DNA of 64,000 nucleotides from Pedobacter sp. BMA (lineage in GTDB: Bacteria > Bacteroidota > Bacteroidia > Sphingobacteriales > Sphingobacteriaceae), in assembly GCF_001027745.1 (NCBI RefSeq), contig NZ_LECU01000006.1, positions 496,001 to 560,000 on the forward strand, given 5' to 3'. Numbering within the stretch: position 1 is the first letter of the stretch; every line of letters starts with the position of its first letter. The position numbers were made by a program, and so were the translations under genes. Below are positions 44,632 through 54,638 of the stretch, piece after piece. A model generated the notes under the pieces. That model did no database searches and was not told the origin of the DNA. It was given only the letters and a program-made list of their open reading frames with translations.

Positions 44632-44859
44632 ATGAAAAAAGAAACAAAAATTATCGTTGGCGTTTTAGCCGGAGCAGCACTAGGAGCAACCATTGCGTTA
44701 GCATTATCTTCAGATTCCAGTAGCGACCTAAAAGAAAAGGTTTCTGATTTCTTTGCAGACCTATTGGATTCATCAAAAGATAAATTAGCAGGTTTGGCCA
44801 GCAAAGCTTCGGACGTTGCTGATAAGGTTAAAGATAAAATAGCGGATGTACATGCATAA
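44632..44859 (+). CDS. YtxH-like small membrane-anchored protein
   Basis: 75 aa. One N-terminal glycine/alanine-rich hydrophobic segment (IIVGVLAGAALGATIALAL, about 8-26), then a charged amphipathic helix with LKEKVSDFFADLLDSSKDKLAGL-type repeats, as in YtxH/stress-associated proteins. Likely anchored in the inner membrane. Standalone between two terminators, so independently controlled. Molecular role unknown. Confidence 0.75.
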   Translation: MKKETKIIVGVLAGAALGATIALALSSDSSSDLKEKVSDFFADLLDSSKDKLAGLASKASDVADKVKDKIADVHA

Positions 44860-44866
44860 AAATTGT

Positions 44867-44893
44867 AAATGCCGGATAATTCCGGCATTTTTA
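44867..44893 (+). terminator. intrinsic terminator of the YtxH-like gene
   Basis: AAATGCCGGA (44867-44876) pairs perfectly with TCCGGCATTT (44881-44890), 4-nt loop, T-rich follow-up. Confidence 0.85.
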
Positions 44894-44918
44894 TGCTAAT
44901 ATTTCTAACCACATTTAA

Positions 44919-46319
44919 ATGAAAATTGCTTTCCACGGTGCGGCCCGTACGGTTACCGGCAGTAAACACCTCATCACTTTAAACAACAATACTCAAATAT
45001 TATTAGACTGCGGCCTGTTTCAAGGGATGGGTAGAGTTACTGATAAACTTAACGACTATTTCGGGTTCGATGCCACTAAAGTCACCTATTTAGTTCTTTC
45101 TCATGCCCACATCGATCATTGTGGCTTGTTGCCAAAGCTGGTTGCTGATGGATTTTCAGGAACCATCTTCTGTACCTCTGCTACAATGGACCTGGCGAGA
45201 ATATTAATGATGGATTCAGCCAAGATTCAAATGCAGGATGCAGAATTTTCGAACAGGCATTTACGTGAAGGCGAAGAAATGGAAGAGGCGCTTTACACCG
45301 ATCAGGACGTAAATAAAACCCTCAGTCAGATGAAAATTGTGGAGTATGAAGAAGAATTCGAAATCGACCAATACATCACCTTACGCTTTACTGATGCCGG
45401 ACACATTTTAGGCAGTGCAGCAGTTCATTTAACCATCCGTGAAGATAATCGATCGACACGCATCACATTTTCAGGAGATGTTGGCCGCTATGGAGATTTA
45501 CTTTTAAAAAGTCCGCAACAGTTTGATCAGGCAGATTATATTTTAATGGAATCTACATATGGAGATTCGTTGCATAAGGATCTGGATCCGATAGAGGAGC
45601 TGCTTTTGGATGTCATTAATCAAACTTGTAAGGTTAAGAAAGGTAAAGTGATTATACCTGCATTTGCGGTTGGACGTACTCAGGAGTTACTTTATGCATT
45701 AAATGGGCTCGAACTAAAAGGCAAATTGCCGGATGTTTCCTATTACGTCGATAGTCCTTTGTCATCAAAAGCCACGGAAATTTTAAAGAACCATCCTGAA
45801 GTTTATAACAACGGGGTAAAGGAAGTTTTAAAAGTAGATCATGATATTTTAGCTTTTAAAGGACTTCGTTTTATTGAAAGTGTAGAGGAATCAAAGGCTC
45901 TGAATCAGGACCCGCGCCCGTGTGTAATTATTTCCGCATCTGGAATGGCAGAGGCTGGCCGGGTAAGACATCACATCAGAAATAATATCAGTAATCATAA
46001 GAATACGATTTTAATGGTGGGATATTGTGAGCCTAACTCCCTTGGTGGGCAACTGATCGCCGGGAAAAAAGTTGTGGAGATTTTCAGGGATGAATACGAT
46101 GTAAAGGCAGAAGTACAATCGATTAAATCCATGAGTGCTCATGGCGATTATGAAGACTTATTACATTTTTTATCCTGCCAGAATCCGGAGAAGGTGAAAC
46201 AGGTATTTTTGGTTCATGGGGAGTATGATATACAACAGAATTTTGCCACACGATTAAAAGACGCCGGCTTTAAACATATTGCAATTCCTGAATATCACCA
46301 GGAGTTTGAGTTGGATTAA
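44919..46319 (+). CDS. beta-CASP MBL-fold RNA-processing nuclease
   Basis: 466 aa. Metallo-beta-lactamase motif SHAHIDHCG (H62, H64, D66, H67), later zinc-site histidines in GHILGSAAVHL, the beta-CASP domain in the middle (VGRTQELLYAL, ISASGMAEAGRVRHHI) and a C-terminal RMMBL HGEYD segment. Probable endoribonuclease or 3'-end processing enzyme of the CPSF73/RNase J superfamily. A 45-nt gap separates it from the methyltransferase that follows. Confidence 0.9.
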   Translation: MKIAFHGAARTVTGSKHLITLNNNTQILLDCGLFQGMGRVTDKLNDYFGFDATKVTYLVLSHAHIDHCGLLPKLVADGFSGTIFCTSATMDLARILMMDSAKIQMQDAEFSNRHLREGEEMEEALYTDQDVNKTLSQMKIVEYEEEFEIDQYITLRFTDAGHILGSAAVHLTIREDNRSTRITFSGDVGRYGDLLLKSPQQFDQADYILMESTYGDSLHKDLDPIEELLLDVINQTCKVKKGKVIIPAFAVGRTQELLYALNGLELKGKLPDVSYYVDSPLSSKATEILKNHPEVYNNGVKEVLKVDHDILAFKGLRFIESVEESKALNQDPRPCVIISASGMAEAGRVRHHIRNNISNHKNTILMVGYCEPNSLGGQLIAGKKVVEIFRDEYDVKAEVQSIKSMSAHGDYEDLLHFLSCQNPEKVKQVFLVHGEYDIQQNFATRLKDAGFKHIAIPEYHQEFELD

Positions 46320-46352
46320 AAACTTAGCATTTCGTCTTACAAGCCTGTTTTC

Positions 46353-46360
46353 TATCTTTG
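46353..46360 (+). promoter_or_regulatory. -7 element at the methyltransferase start
   Basis: TATCTTTG fits TAnnTTTG; TTTC at 46330-46333 stands in the -33 position 19 nt earlier. The ATG is only 4 nt after the -7 box. Confidence 0.5.
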
Positions 46361-46364
46361 CGCT

Positions 46365-47048
46365 ATGGATGTTTTTGGTAAAGCACTGAATGATATTTAC
46401 AAAACCGGCGAAGCTGATGTACTGTGGTTGCACAATTCTTACGGTGAACCTGAAGAAATGCCTTTGGAATTCTTTTTTCGGGACGACGAAGACATGCCGG
46501 TTTTAGAACTTCAGGCATTACAAATGTGTAGCGGGAAAGTATTAGACATTGGGGCTGGTGTTGGTAGTCATGCGTTGCTGTTACAAGCCTTTAATATTGA
46601 TGTTACCGCGATTGACGTATCTGAAGCCGCGGTGAGCATCATGAAAGACCGCGGAGTGAAAAATGCTTTGCTCCAGGATGTGTATAGCTACAATGAAAAG
46701 TTCGACACCATTTTGATGTTAATGAACGGGATTGGATTAACAGGAACTTTAGCTGGGTTTAAAAATTTCTTAATCAGACTAAAAGACCTGATAAACCCCG
46801 GAGGCCAGGTGTTATTTGATTCATCGGATATTTCCTACTTATATGAAGAGTTACCTAAGCCCCAAAATCAATATTATGGCGAGGTTTCTTATCAATATGA
46901 GTATAAAGGTGAAAAAGGACACTGGTTTAACTGGATATACGTGGATGAAAACACCATTAAAAACGTTGCGAACGAAACTGGTTGGAATTGCGAAATGATT
47001 TTCGATGACGGGGAAGATCAGTATTTAGTCAAATTGACACAGGCGTAA
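46365..47048 (+). CDS. class I SAM-dependent methyltransferase
   Basis: 227 aa. SAM motif I VLDIGAGVGSHALLL (about 54-68), then ITAIDVS-like VTAIDVSEAAVSIM and the motif FDTILMLMNGIG. Substrate unknown. Transcription probably starts almost at the ATG. It is followed by the LLM oxidoreductase, which has its own -7 element. Confidence 0.85.
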   Translation: MDVFGKALNDIYKTGEADVLWLHNSYGEPEEMPLEFFFRDDEDMPVLELQALQMCSGKVLDIGAGVGSHALLLQAFNIDVTAIDVSEAAVSIMKDRGVKNALLQDVYSYNEKFDTILMLMNGIGLTGTLAGFKNFLIRLKDLINPGGQVLFDSSDISYLYEELPKPQNQYYGEVSYQYEYKGEKGHWFNWIYVDENTIKNVANETGWNCEMIFDDGEDQYLVKLTQA

Positions 47049-47101
47049 TAATCTAAAAGTCATAAAGGCTTTTGAACTTTTAATTTCAATCTGGCCTCGT
47101 A

Positions 47102-47109
47102 TACATTTG
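47102..47109 (+). promoter_or_regulatory. -7 element at the LLM oxidoreductase
   Basis: TACATTTG fits TAnnTTTG, 8 nt before the ATG at 47118. No -33 TTTG at 19 nt; a TTTG lies at 47071-47074. Confidence 0.4.
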
Positions 47110-47117
47110 CAGGTACA

Positions 47118-48125
47118 ATGGCTAGCATAAAAATTAAACTCAGCGTTTTAGATCAGTCACCTGTAAGAAAAGGTGTTAATGCCGCGAGGGCAATAGAAGA
47201 AACCACATTACTGGCACAGGAAGCAGAAAGGTTAGGCTACCACCGTTTTTGGGTTTCCGAACACCATAATACCAGCAGCCTGGCTGGTTCGACTCCTGAA
47301 ATCTTGATTGCACATCTCGCTAATCACACAAAAACCATGCGCATTGGATCAGGGGGCATCATGTTGCCTAACCACAGTGCATTAAAGGTTGCTGAAAGTT
47401 TCAGGCTGCTGGAGGTGATGCATCCTAACCGAATTGATCTGGGGATGGGGCGTGCTCCGGGAACCGACAGAATTACGGCATCAATGCTTAATCCATCTAA
47501 CAACTGGAGTGAACAGGACTTCATGGAGCAGCTAAATGAACTTCAACATTATCTTCATGATACTTCTGACGGAGGAATTCAGGCGAAAATCAAAGCTATT
47601 CCAATTGCGGAAACAGTACCGCATCAGTGGCTGTTGAGTAGCAGTGGACAAAGTGCATTATTTGCATCACATTTTGGCATGGGGCTTTCGTTTGCTCATT
47701 TTATAAATCCTGTTGGCGGGCCGGCAGCGGTTCAGTATTATCGGAAAAATTTTAAGCCATCCTTAGATTTAATAGCGCCTGCAGACAACGTTGCACTGTT
47801 CGTTTTCTGTTCTGAGAGTGAAGAAAAAGTAGAACAGCAGGCAGCGCTGATGAGCTATCGTTTTTTACAACTAGAAAAAGGGGCTGGATTAACATCAACG
47901 GGTTATGAAGATATTAAACACTTAACTTATAATAGTGCTGAACAGGCCCGGATAGACGCGAACAAACCCCGAATGATATTCGGTACACCAGATGTTATTC
48001 AGGAAAAACTGACCAAACTTGCAAACGACTATGCTGTCGATGAACTCATGGCAGTGACGATCACTGAACACTTTGAAGACAGGATTAAATCGTATGAATT
48101 GCTGGCTGATTTATTTTTGAATTGA
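47118..48125 (+). CDS. LLM-class flavin-dependent oxidoreductase
   Basis: 335 aa, luciferase-like (beta/alpha)8 monooxygenase. VLDQSPVRKG at the N-terminus, FWVSEHHNTSSLAGSTPEIL, GSGGIMLPNHSALKVAE and LGMGRAPGTDR are conserved in the family. Uses reduced flavin supplied by another enzyme. Substrate not readable. Converges on the receptor gene with a short gap. Confidence 0.9.
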   Translation: MASIKIKLSVLDQSPVRKGVNAARAIEETTLLAQEAERLGYHRFWVSEHHNTSSLAGSTPEILIAHLANHTKTMRIGSGGIMLPNHSALKVAESFRLLEVMHPNRIDLGMGRAPGTDRITASMLNPSNNWSEQDFMEQLNELQHYLHDTSDGGIQAKIKAIPIAETVPHQWLLSSSGQSALFASHFGMGLSFAHFINPVGGPAAVQYYRKNFKPSLDLIAPADNVALFVFCSESEEKVEQQAALMSYRFLQLEKGAGLTSTGYEDIKHLTYNSAEQARIDANKPRMIFGTPDVIQEKLTKLANDYAVDELMAVTITEHFEDRIKSYELLADLFLN

Positions 48126-48146
48126 TTTAAGCATAGCTATATAAAA

Positions 48147-50921
48147 TTAAAAACTGAAAAACGTCGATCTACCACCCACTTTCTGTCCGAAGTTTTGGAT
48201 GTTGTAGGTCACAGTAAGCATTCCATATCTTCCAAGATTATTACTTTGACTATCCACTATACTGTTACCAGTAATTTGAATGTTTCTTCGCACATTGCTT
48301 TGCATAATGTCATTAACTGAAAGTTTAAGTTGTAAACGGTCGTTTTTCATCAATAAATAAGTAAGTGCTGCATTCCATAATTTAATGTTATTGTTATAAC
48401 CATTAATGCTTTGGCTATTGATGGTCATCCCATAACTGGTTTCAAAAACGAGTTTTTTCGGATAGCGGACAATAAGTTCAGATGTACTTTGCTGGGTATT
48501 GTTGCTTAAATTGGTGTAATAGGCATCCTGATACTTACTGCGGTTCAGGTTTATGGAGTAAGACTGGTTGATTTCTATAACATCATTTAAATTCAAACGT
48601 GCACTGGCGTTAGGGCCGATATTAAACACGTCGGCATCGCTGCGGATATCATTAATGATCACGGGCGAATGGTTGAAGTTCACCCATAAACCTGCGCCTA
48701 CCTTAAGGCTTGTTTTATCCTTCTTAAAGTCTTTAGAGATATTACCACCTCCACTGAAACTATAAATTCCGCCTGAATTTATAGGGTTGACCGTTTGTAT
48801 ACCATTACTGATATTTACGGTATTAATGATACCGTTTTTAGTAAAGTTTCCATATCCGTATAAATTGTAATTGATCTGGCTTTTAGGATCGTACTTATAC
48901 ATGTTTAGATTGAAGGTCTGCGTACGGGCAGGTAACAAATTAGGATTTCCATTCCGGATATAGAGCGCATTGGTATTATCTGCCACGGGCTGAAGGTAAT
49001 TTACATCTGGCTCTGCGAAACGTGCGGAATAACTTAGCCTGAATATTTTATAGCGTAATTGAAAGGTTGGCCACATAAAATTGTACCGCTGGTCAATATC
49101 CTCCCTATTAGTAAAACGGTTGTTTAAGCCAATATAGTTGTAGATCAACCCGGGTTGGATATTCAAATCCTTTGTAATTTTATAGTTTAAACTCAGGTTT
49201 GCATTAGTTTTGACGCCGAATTGTTTAACAGTTTGAGTTAAACTTGGAATAACCACATCATATAACTGATTTGCAGGATTACGGTAAAATGTGTTTAGTG
49301 CATTTTCATTATTGATTACATTTCCGTTCACATCAACTTTAAGACTTAACTTCTTACTAATGGGTTCTGAATAGTTGGCATAGAGATATGACCTGAAGTT
49401 ATCAATTTGGTTATTCCTCAATTGATCTGTTTCTGTAGTAGAGGGGGTTAGATAGGTAATGCGGGTGCTCCGGTTAAAATTTATGTTGGGATTAGGGGTT
49501 GAAGACACGTCAAAACCCACACTAAATGAACGTCCGGCCTTTTTAAAGTCCTTGCTAAGATCACCAACAAGTTGATATTTATTGGTGGCATTATTGCGGT
49601 CGTTTAAATTGCTGAGTGAATTGATGAGGGTACCAGAAGCATTTGTATTTCTGGAAAGCGTTCTGCTTACTGAATTATTTGAATTCAAAACCACAAAAGG
49701 CTCAATGGTAATTTGTGTAAGTGAATCGATCTGCCAGTCTAATTTTCCGGCAATATTATGCTTCAAAGTAATGGAGCTGGTGTTTTCATTGGTGTTGGTG
49801 ATGAGCCTGTCGGTACCCAATGTTTGATTGGTGTTTGATAAGCGTTCCAGTACATTATCAGATTTACCGAAAAAATATTGAGTATTTAATTTAATCCCTT
49901 TTTTTGTGAGGGTATTCAGATTAAAACCAGCACCAGACGAGGTTTGGACGCCACTAGTGGCACCTCCAAAACCTATACCATTAAATTCGAAATAACCTCC
50001 GGAATTCATCATCATCGAATTAACCCCACTTCGGTTAAAACCGCCAAGGCGCTGAACGTCATTAGGGTTGAAGCCAGGTTGGTTGATGTTGTTCCCATAT
50101 CCCAGGATGCTTACCTGTGTGGTATCCCTGAAAAAGTTCATTAAGCCACCTGCCTGATAGAGTTGCCTTAAACCGCCTCCTGCGTACAATTTACCAAATG
50201 CACCTTGTTTGATGGCTCTTTTTAGTTTTAAATTAATTACCTGCGGAATTTCTGCAGCAACAAGGTCAGGATTTCTTCTTTTCGCCTGCTTGTCATCTAC
50301 TACCTGAACTTTATCGATGATATTTGCCGGAAGGTTTTTGGTTGCAATCTGCTGATCACCTCCAAAAAACTCTTTACCATCAACCAGAATTTTACTTACC
50401 GTTTTACCATTTACGGTTATCGAACCGTCTTCTGCAATTTTTACTCCCGGAAGCTTTTTTAACAAGTCTTCCACTACCGCAGAAGGCAGGGTTTTGAATG
50501 ATTCGGCATTAAATTCAATGGTATCCTTACGTACAATTACTGGAGGCCGCTCAGCTGTTACAGTCACCTCATTCAGGTCATTTGCTCTGCTGGAAAGGTA
50601 CAATGTTCCAAGATTTAATGTGGGGTTTTGCGCAGTAAGTTCTACTTCTTTCCTGTAAATTCCAAACTGCCATGCATTCACCACTAACCTGTATTTGATC
50701 CCGGTTTGCAGGTTATTGATTCTGAAAAGCCCCTTTTCATCAGAAAGTTTGTAAGTCGTTAAAACACTATCACCAGTTTTGTAAACCGAGATGGTTGCAT
50801 AGTTCAGGGTATTTTTATGATTGGCACTATCAGCCAAAATACCTGTTATACTACCATTTTTTTGTCCGAAAAGATGTAATGACGCAAGGCAAAATGCAAT
50901 TAAAAGTAAATGTTTCTTCAT
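48147..50921 (-). CDS. large outer-membrane beta-barrel receptor with CarboxypepD_reg-like and plug domains
   Basis: 924 aa from the ATG at 50921 (MKKHLLLIAFCLASL); a longer frame to 51032 adds 37 non-signal residues. Signal ending LFGQ, carboxypeptidase-regulatory-like domain about 25-105 (GSITGILADSANHKNTLNYA), plug about 120-230 (LPSAVVEDLLKKLPGVKI, ILVDGKEFFGGD, RNPDLVAAEIPQVINLK), then a long Asn/Ser-rich barrel with many turns, ending in FFSF. Typical of TonB-dependent transporters or surface proteins of Bacteroidota; ligand unknown, no SusD partner nearby. Confidence 0.9.
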   Translation of the reverse strand: MKKHLLLIAFCLASLHLFGQKNGSITGILADSANHKNTLNYATISVYKTGDSVLTTYKLSDEKGLFRINNLQTGIKYRLVVNAWQFGIYRKEVELTAQNPTLNLGTLYLSSRANDLNEVTVTAERPPVIVRKDTIEFNAESFKTLPSAVVEDLLKKLPGVKIAEDGSITVNGKTVSKILVDGKEFFGGDQQIATKNLPANIIDKVQVVDDKQAKRRNPDLVAAEIPQVINLKLKRAIKQGAFGKLYAGGGLRQLYQAGGLMNFFRDTTQVSILGYGNNINQPGFNPNDVQRLGGFNRSGVNSMMMNSGGYFEFNGIGFGGATSGVQTSSGAGFNLNTLTKKGIKLNTQYFFGKSDNVLERLSNTNQTLGTDRLITNTNENTSSITLKHNIAGKLDWQIDSLTQITIEPFVVLNSNNSVSRTLSRNTNASGTLINSLSNLNDRNNATNKYQLVGDLSKDFKKAGRSFSVGFDVSSTPNPNINFNRSTRITYLTPSTTETDQLRNNQIDNFRSYLYANYSEPISKKLSLKVDVNGNVINNENALNTFYRNPANQLYDVVIPSLTQTVKQFGVKTNANLSLNYKITKDLNIQPGLIYNYIGLNNRFTNREDIDQRYNFMWPTFQLRYKIFRLSYSARFAEPDVNYLQPVADNTNALYIRNGNPNLLPARTQTFNLNMYKYDPKSQINYNLYGYGNFTKNGIINTVNISNGIQTVNPINSGGIYSFSGGGNISKDFKKDKTSLKVGAGLWVNFNHSPVIINDIRSDADVFNIGPNASARLNLNDVIEINQSYSINLNRSKYQDAYYTNLSNNTQQSTSELIVRYPKKLVFETSYGMTINSQSINGYNNNIKLWNAALTYLLMKNDRLQLKLSVNDIMQSNVRRNIQITGNSIVDSQSNNLGRYGMLTVTYNIQNFGQKVGGRSTFFSF

Positions 50922-51194
50922 GTATTGTAGTGATAAGGAATCTAAAATAGATGTGTCCAGGCTTTTTTGGTTAAAAATGTGATGAACGTTATAAAATATG
51001 TGACGGATAATTACCCTCTGTTTTACAGACACATCATTTGAAGAAATGTTGCATCTTATTAACTAACTAAATCTTTAGGTAAAGATAGTTTGCCATGTAT
51101 TTAGTTGCAAGTACAATCAAAAAAATTACACAGTTATTTTTTCATATGCTATTACTGAACAACTTTTCTCAGCCCGCTTATTTCAATATTTGAT

Positions 51195-51202
51195 TACTTT
51201 TG
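51195..51202 (+). promoter_or_regulatory. -7 element at the nucleoid-associated protein gene
   Basis: TACTTTTG fits TAnnTTTG and ends 4 nt before the ATG at 51207. No clear -33. Near-leaderless transcript expected. Confidence 0.5.
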
Positions 51203-51206
51203 CGGC

Positions 51207-52265
51207 ATGATTTCATTTTTCGAAGCTTCATTAAAGCAACTATCCATCCATCATACAGGGAATAAACTGGTAGAAGAATATTACAAACTATCTGATGCAC
51301 CTTTGAAGATTGATGATGAGGTATTGGGTAACCTGCTGATGCAGTATTTCTTAAAACCATTTGAAAAAGTAAACGAGGTTTACCGCTTTTATCATCCGAA
51401 TGATAATTTAAATTTAAACGAGGTTTATCATTTTGCTCACGAAATTTTTGAAAATAATACGCTTTTTCATGAAAATTCACAGCAATTGGCCAAGTACCTG
51501 TATGATGTAGCCAACCATCCAAAAATCAAATCAGGCGAACTATATGTTACCTATTTCGAAAAGGTACAGATTGAAGGTGAGCAGCTGGATGTGGTGGGAA
51601 TATTTAAATCAGAAACTAAAGATACTTACTTAAAGGTTTACCCTGAACTGGATGGCTTTAATATGAGTTATGAACAGGATGCAATCAGTATTAATAAATT
51701 AGATAAGGGTTGTTTAATATTTAATGTAGATCAGGGGGAGGGATATAAGGTTGTCGTGCTGGATCAGTCGAAAAGTAACAACGAATCGGCTGTTTACTGG
51801 AAGGATGAATTTTTGAAGTTAAAAATCAGAAATGACAGTTACAACCAGACTAATAACGTCCTGGGGGTTTATAAGAATTTTGTTACGCAGAAGTTAGATG
51901 ACGATTACGAGATTAGTAAGGCAGATAAGATTGATCTGCTGAACCGCTCTATGAAATATTTTAAAGAAAAGGAAGCCTTTGATATTGAGGAGTTTGGTAA
52001 TGAGGTAATCGGTAATGCAGAAGGCATCGAGTCTTTCAAAAATTATAAGAAAAACTACGAAGAGGAATACGAGAGCCCGATTGCCGATCATTTCGAAATT
52101 GCCGAATCGGCAGTGAAGAAACAGGCACGTGCTTACAAGAGTGTGCTGAAACTTGATAAAAACTTTCACATTTATATCCATGGTAATAAGGATATGATTG
52201 AGAAAGGTTACGATGACGACAAGTCGATGAATTTTTACAAGGTGTACTTTCGGGAAGAGGAATAA
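51207..52265 (+). CDS. 37-kD nucleoid-associated protein family (NdpA-like)
   Basis: 352 aa. Whole-length resemblance to the nucleoid-associated protein family: an N-terminal helical part, FHENSQQLAKYLYDVANHPKIKSGELYV, a central domain with DQGEGYKVVVLDQ and an acidic/Lys-rich C-terminus. Binds the nucleoid; effect on replication or transcription not defined in this group. Convergent with the DUF58 gene. Confidence 0.85.
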   Translation: MISFFEASLKQLSIHHTGNKLVEEYYKLSDAPLKIDDEVLGNLLMQYFLKPFEKVNEVYRFYHPNDNLNLNEVYHFAHEIFENNTLFHENSQQLAKYLYDVANHPKIKSGELYVTYFEKVQIEGEQLDVVGIFKSETKDTYLKVYPELDGFNMSYEQDAISINKLDKGCLIFNVDQGEGYKVVVLDQSKSNNESAVYWKDEFLKLKIRNDSYNQTNNVLGVYKNFVTQKLDDDYEISKADKIDLLNRSMKYFKEKEAFDIEEFGNEVIGNAEGIESFKNYKKNYEEEYESPIADHFEIAESAVKKQARAYKSVLKLDKNFHIYIHGNKDMIEKGYDDDKSMNFYKVYFREEE

Positions 52266-52288
52266 GACCGGGATGTACGCTGGTATCG

Positions 52289-53632
52289 CTAAATTCTGTT
52301 CTGTGCCTTAATGGCCAGATACTGGTTTACTACATTGATGGTTAAGTTTTGTGGAGCAGTTAAAACCGTTAATATTCCGTTTTTATTTAACTCTTTAACC
52401 ATCAGTTTCTTTTCATAGATGAACTTTTCAGCGATTGTTTTGTGGTAAATGCCCTCGATATTTTTGGCTGGTTCGGTGCTTAGCGCTTTTAATTCGGTGT
52501 TTTCGAAGAAGACCACGAGCAGAAGATGGTATTTAGCCAGCCGTCTCAGATAAGGCATTTGCCTTTGAAGTGCCGATAAGCTTTCGAAGTTGGTGAAAAA
52601 GATCAATAGCCCACGCTGCTTAACCACAGCGCGGACGCAACTGTAAAGGGCTTCAAGATTGCTTTCCAGGTACCTTGTTTTTTCCTGATATAAAACATTC
52701 ATGATGCTGCCGAGCTGAGCAGCTTTTCTGTCGGCAGGCAAAATAGAGCCAATACGTTCAGAAACAGTGATCAAGCCTGCTTTATCTTCTTTAAGCATGG
52801 CAACTTTTGCAAGCGCAACGCTGGCATTGATCGCATAATCAAGTAAGCTTAACCCTTCAAAAGGCATCCGCATTACTCTGGATTTATCAATCAGGCAATA
52901 AATATTCTGCGACCGCTCATCTGTATAGGTGTTTACCATTAAGCTTCCCTTACGTGCTGTGGCTTTCCAATTCAGGGTCCTGATATCATCTCCTCCCACA
53001 TAATTTTTTATCTGGTCAAACTCACGGCTCTGGCCGATTTTTCTGATTTTTTTTATTCCAAGATCGGTAAGCTGATTGGAAACCGCCATTAGTTCATATT
53101 GCCCCAGATGTATAAAGGAAGGATAAACAGGAAGCACAACTGCACCATCGAAATTAAATCTCCTGCTAACTAAACCTAATGGCGAACTGATGTAAGTGCG
53201 GATAAAACCAAAATCGTATGCTCCACGCTTTGTAGGCCGCAGGTTGTAATGAATGGATTTAACCTCAGCAGATTTTAAACCAAATTTAAAGTCTTTATCC
53301 CTAACCTGAAACTGAAAGGGAATTTCATCAATTACACGTGCCCGGACTTCGAATCCATAACGGTTCTTTATTTCGATTTGAATTGGATTTTCATCCCCAT
53401 TACTTAAACGCTTCGGGGTAATGCGTTTAGCTTCAATCCCATTTTGGCGGTATAAAATAAATACATCGGTAAAGAAAAGCATACACACCGCGCCAATGGC
53501 AACCTGCGGAATGTAACCCAGCCAATGGAAAAAGAACTTTAACAAAAAGAGGACCACGCAGGCTCCTAATACCATAAATAAACGGTCGTTAAGAAACAGA
53601 TTGGTATAATATTGTTCGATGATCTTTTTCAA
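52289..53632 (-). CDS. DUF58 domain protein
   Basis: 447 aa. Two N-terminal membrane helices (about 20-60), a beta-rich domain, then the DUF58 core with REFDQIKNYVGGDDIRTLNW and DKSRVM (vWA-like metal-site segment SRVM). In Bacteroidota it works with a MoxR ATPase on envelope or stress functions. Last gene of the six-gene operon, 28 nt after moxR. Confidence 0.9.
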   Translation of the reverse strand: MKKIIEQYYTNLFLNDRLFMVLGACVVLFLLKFFFHWLGYIPQVAIGAVCMLFFTDVFILYRQNGIEAKRITPKRLSNGDENPIQIEIKNRYGFEVRARVIDEIPFQFQVRDKDFKFGLKSAEVKSIHYNLRPTKRGAYDFGFIRTYISSPLGLVSRRFNFDGAVVLPVYPSFIHLGQYELMAVSNQLTDLGIKKIRKIGQSREFDQIKNYVGGDDIRTLNWKATARKGSLMVNTYTDERSQNIYCLIDKSRVMRMPFEGLSLLDYAINASVALAKVAMLKEDKAGLITVSERIGSILPADRKAAQLGSIMNVLYQEKTRYLESNLEALYSCVRAVVKQRGLLIFFTNFESLSALQRQMPYLRRLAKYHLLLVVFFENTELKALSTEPAKNIEGIYHKTIAEKFIYEKKLMVKELNKNGILTVLTAPQNLTINVVNQYLAIKAQNRI

Positions 53633-53660
53633 AGTCAGCTGTTATGTAATATGTGAATGC

Positions 53661-54638
53661 TTATCTTGGAACTTCGATTTGCCTGATGATCTGGTTAATA
53701 ATATCATTTGTCGTCAGGCCTTCCATTTCTTTTTCAGGTGAGAGCAGTATACGGTGGGTTAGAACCGGAGTTACTACCGCGATTATATCATCGGGTGTTA
53801 CGAAATCACGTCCTTGAATCGCTGCAAGGGCCTTTGCACTGTGTACAATTGCCAGTGAAGCCCGGGGAGATGCGCCGAGGTACAGCGCAGGATTATGGCG
53901 TGTTTCATTCACTATTTTCGCGATAAATTCTAACAATTTAGGCTCTACAAATAAGTTCCGTACAATAGCTCTTGCAGCCAGGATCTGATCGACAGACAAT
54001 ACCGCTTTTACTTCGCTCGATAAAGTTTTGTTCACCAGGTGGTGCTGCGCTGTCAGTATTGCAGTTTCTTCCTCCAGGGATGGGTATTTGATCTCAATTT
54101 TCAATAAGAAACGATCCAGCTGGGCTTCGGGGAGGCGATAGGTACCTTCCTGCTCAATCGGGTTTTGGGTGGCCAGTACCATAAAAGGCTCATCCATTAA
54201 ATAGGTAATGCCATCAATGGTCACCTGGCGTTCTTCCATTACCTCAAACAAAGCAGACTGTGTTTTTGCAGGGGCACGGTTGATCTCATCCACGAGAATA
54301 ATATTACCAAATATCGGACCTTTTCTAAACTCGAAATCTCCGGTTTTGGTGTTGAAGATCGGTGTTCCAAGTACGTCTGAAGGCATTAAATCCGGCGTAA
54401 ACTGTACCCTTGAAAATTGTGCATCAATTGATTTGGCCAGTAACTTGGCACTTAGCGTTTTTGCAACACCGGGAACACCTTCAATGAGCAGGTGTCCATC
54501 AGCGAGCATGCCAACAATTAAAAAGTCTATAACCTGTTTCTGTCCAATAATAATATCGCCAAGTACATTTCTGATCTGATTAACTGCCTCGTTTAAAGTG
54601 GTCAGATCTGTACGCTGGTTAAATTGTTCCTGCTCCAT
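53661..54638 (-). CDS. MoxR-family AAA+ ATPase
   Basis: 325 aa from the ATG at 54638 (MEQEQFNQ); a start at 54677 would add 13 residues within the DUF4350 gene. Walker A GVPGVAKT, Walker B ILVDEINRAPA, sensor 1 ATQNPIEQEG, and GASPRAS in the C-terminal lid. A chaperone ATPase that usually remodels DUF58 or vWA partners, here the DUF58 gene right downstream. Start overlaps the DUF4350 gene by 20 nt. Confidence 0.93.
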   Translation of the reverse strand: MEQEQFNQRTDLTTLNEAVNQIRNVLGDIIIGQKQVIDFLIVGMLADGHLLIEGVPGVAKTLSAKLLAKSIDAQFSRVQFTPDLMPSDVLGTPIFNTKTGDFEFRKGPIFGNIILVDEINRAPAKTQSALFEVMEERQVTIDGITYLMDEPFMVLATQNPIEQEGTYRLPEAQLDRFLLKIEIKYPSLEEETAILTAQHHLVNKTLSSEVKAVLSVDQILAARAIVRNLFVEPKLLEFIAKIVNETRHNPALYLGASPRASLAIVHSAKALAAIQGRDFVTPDDIIAVVTPVLTHRILLSPEKEMEGLTTNDIINQIIRQIEVPR

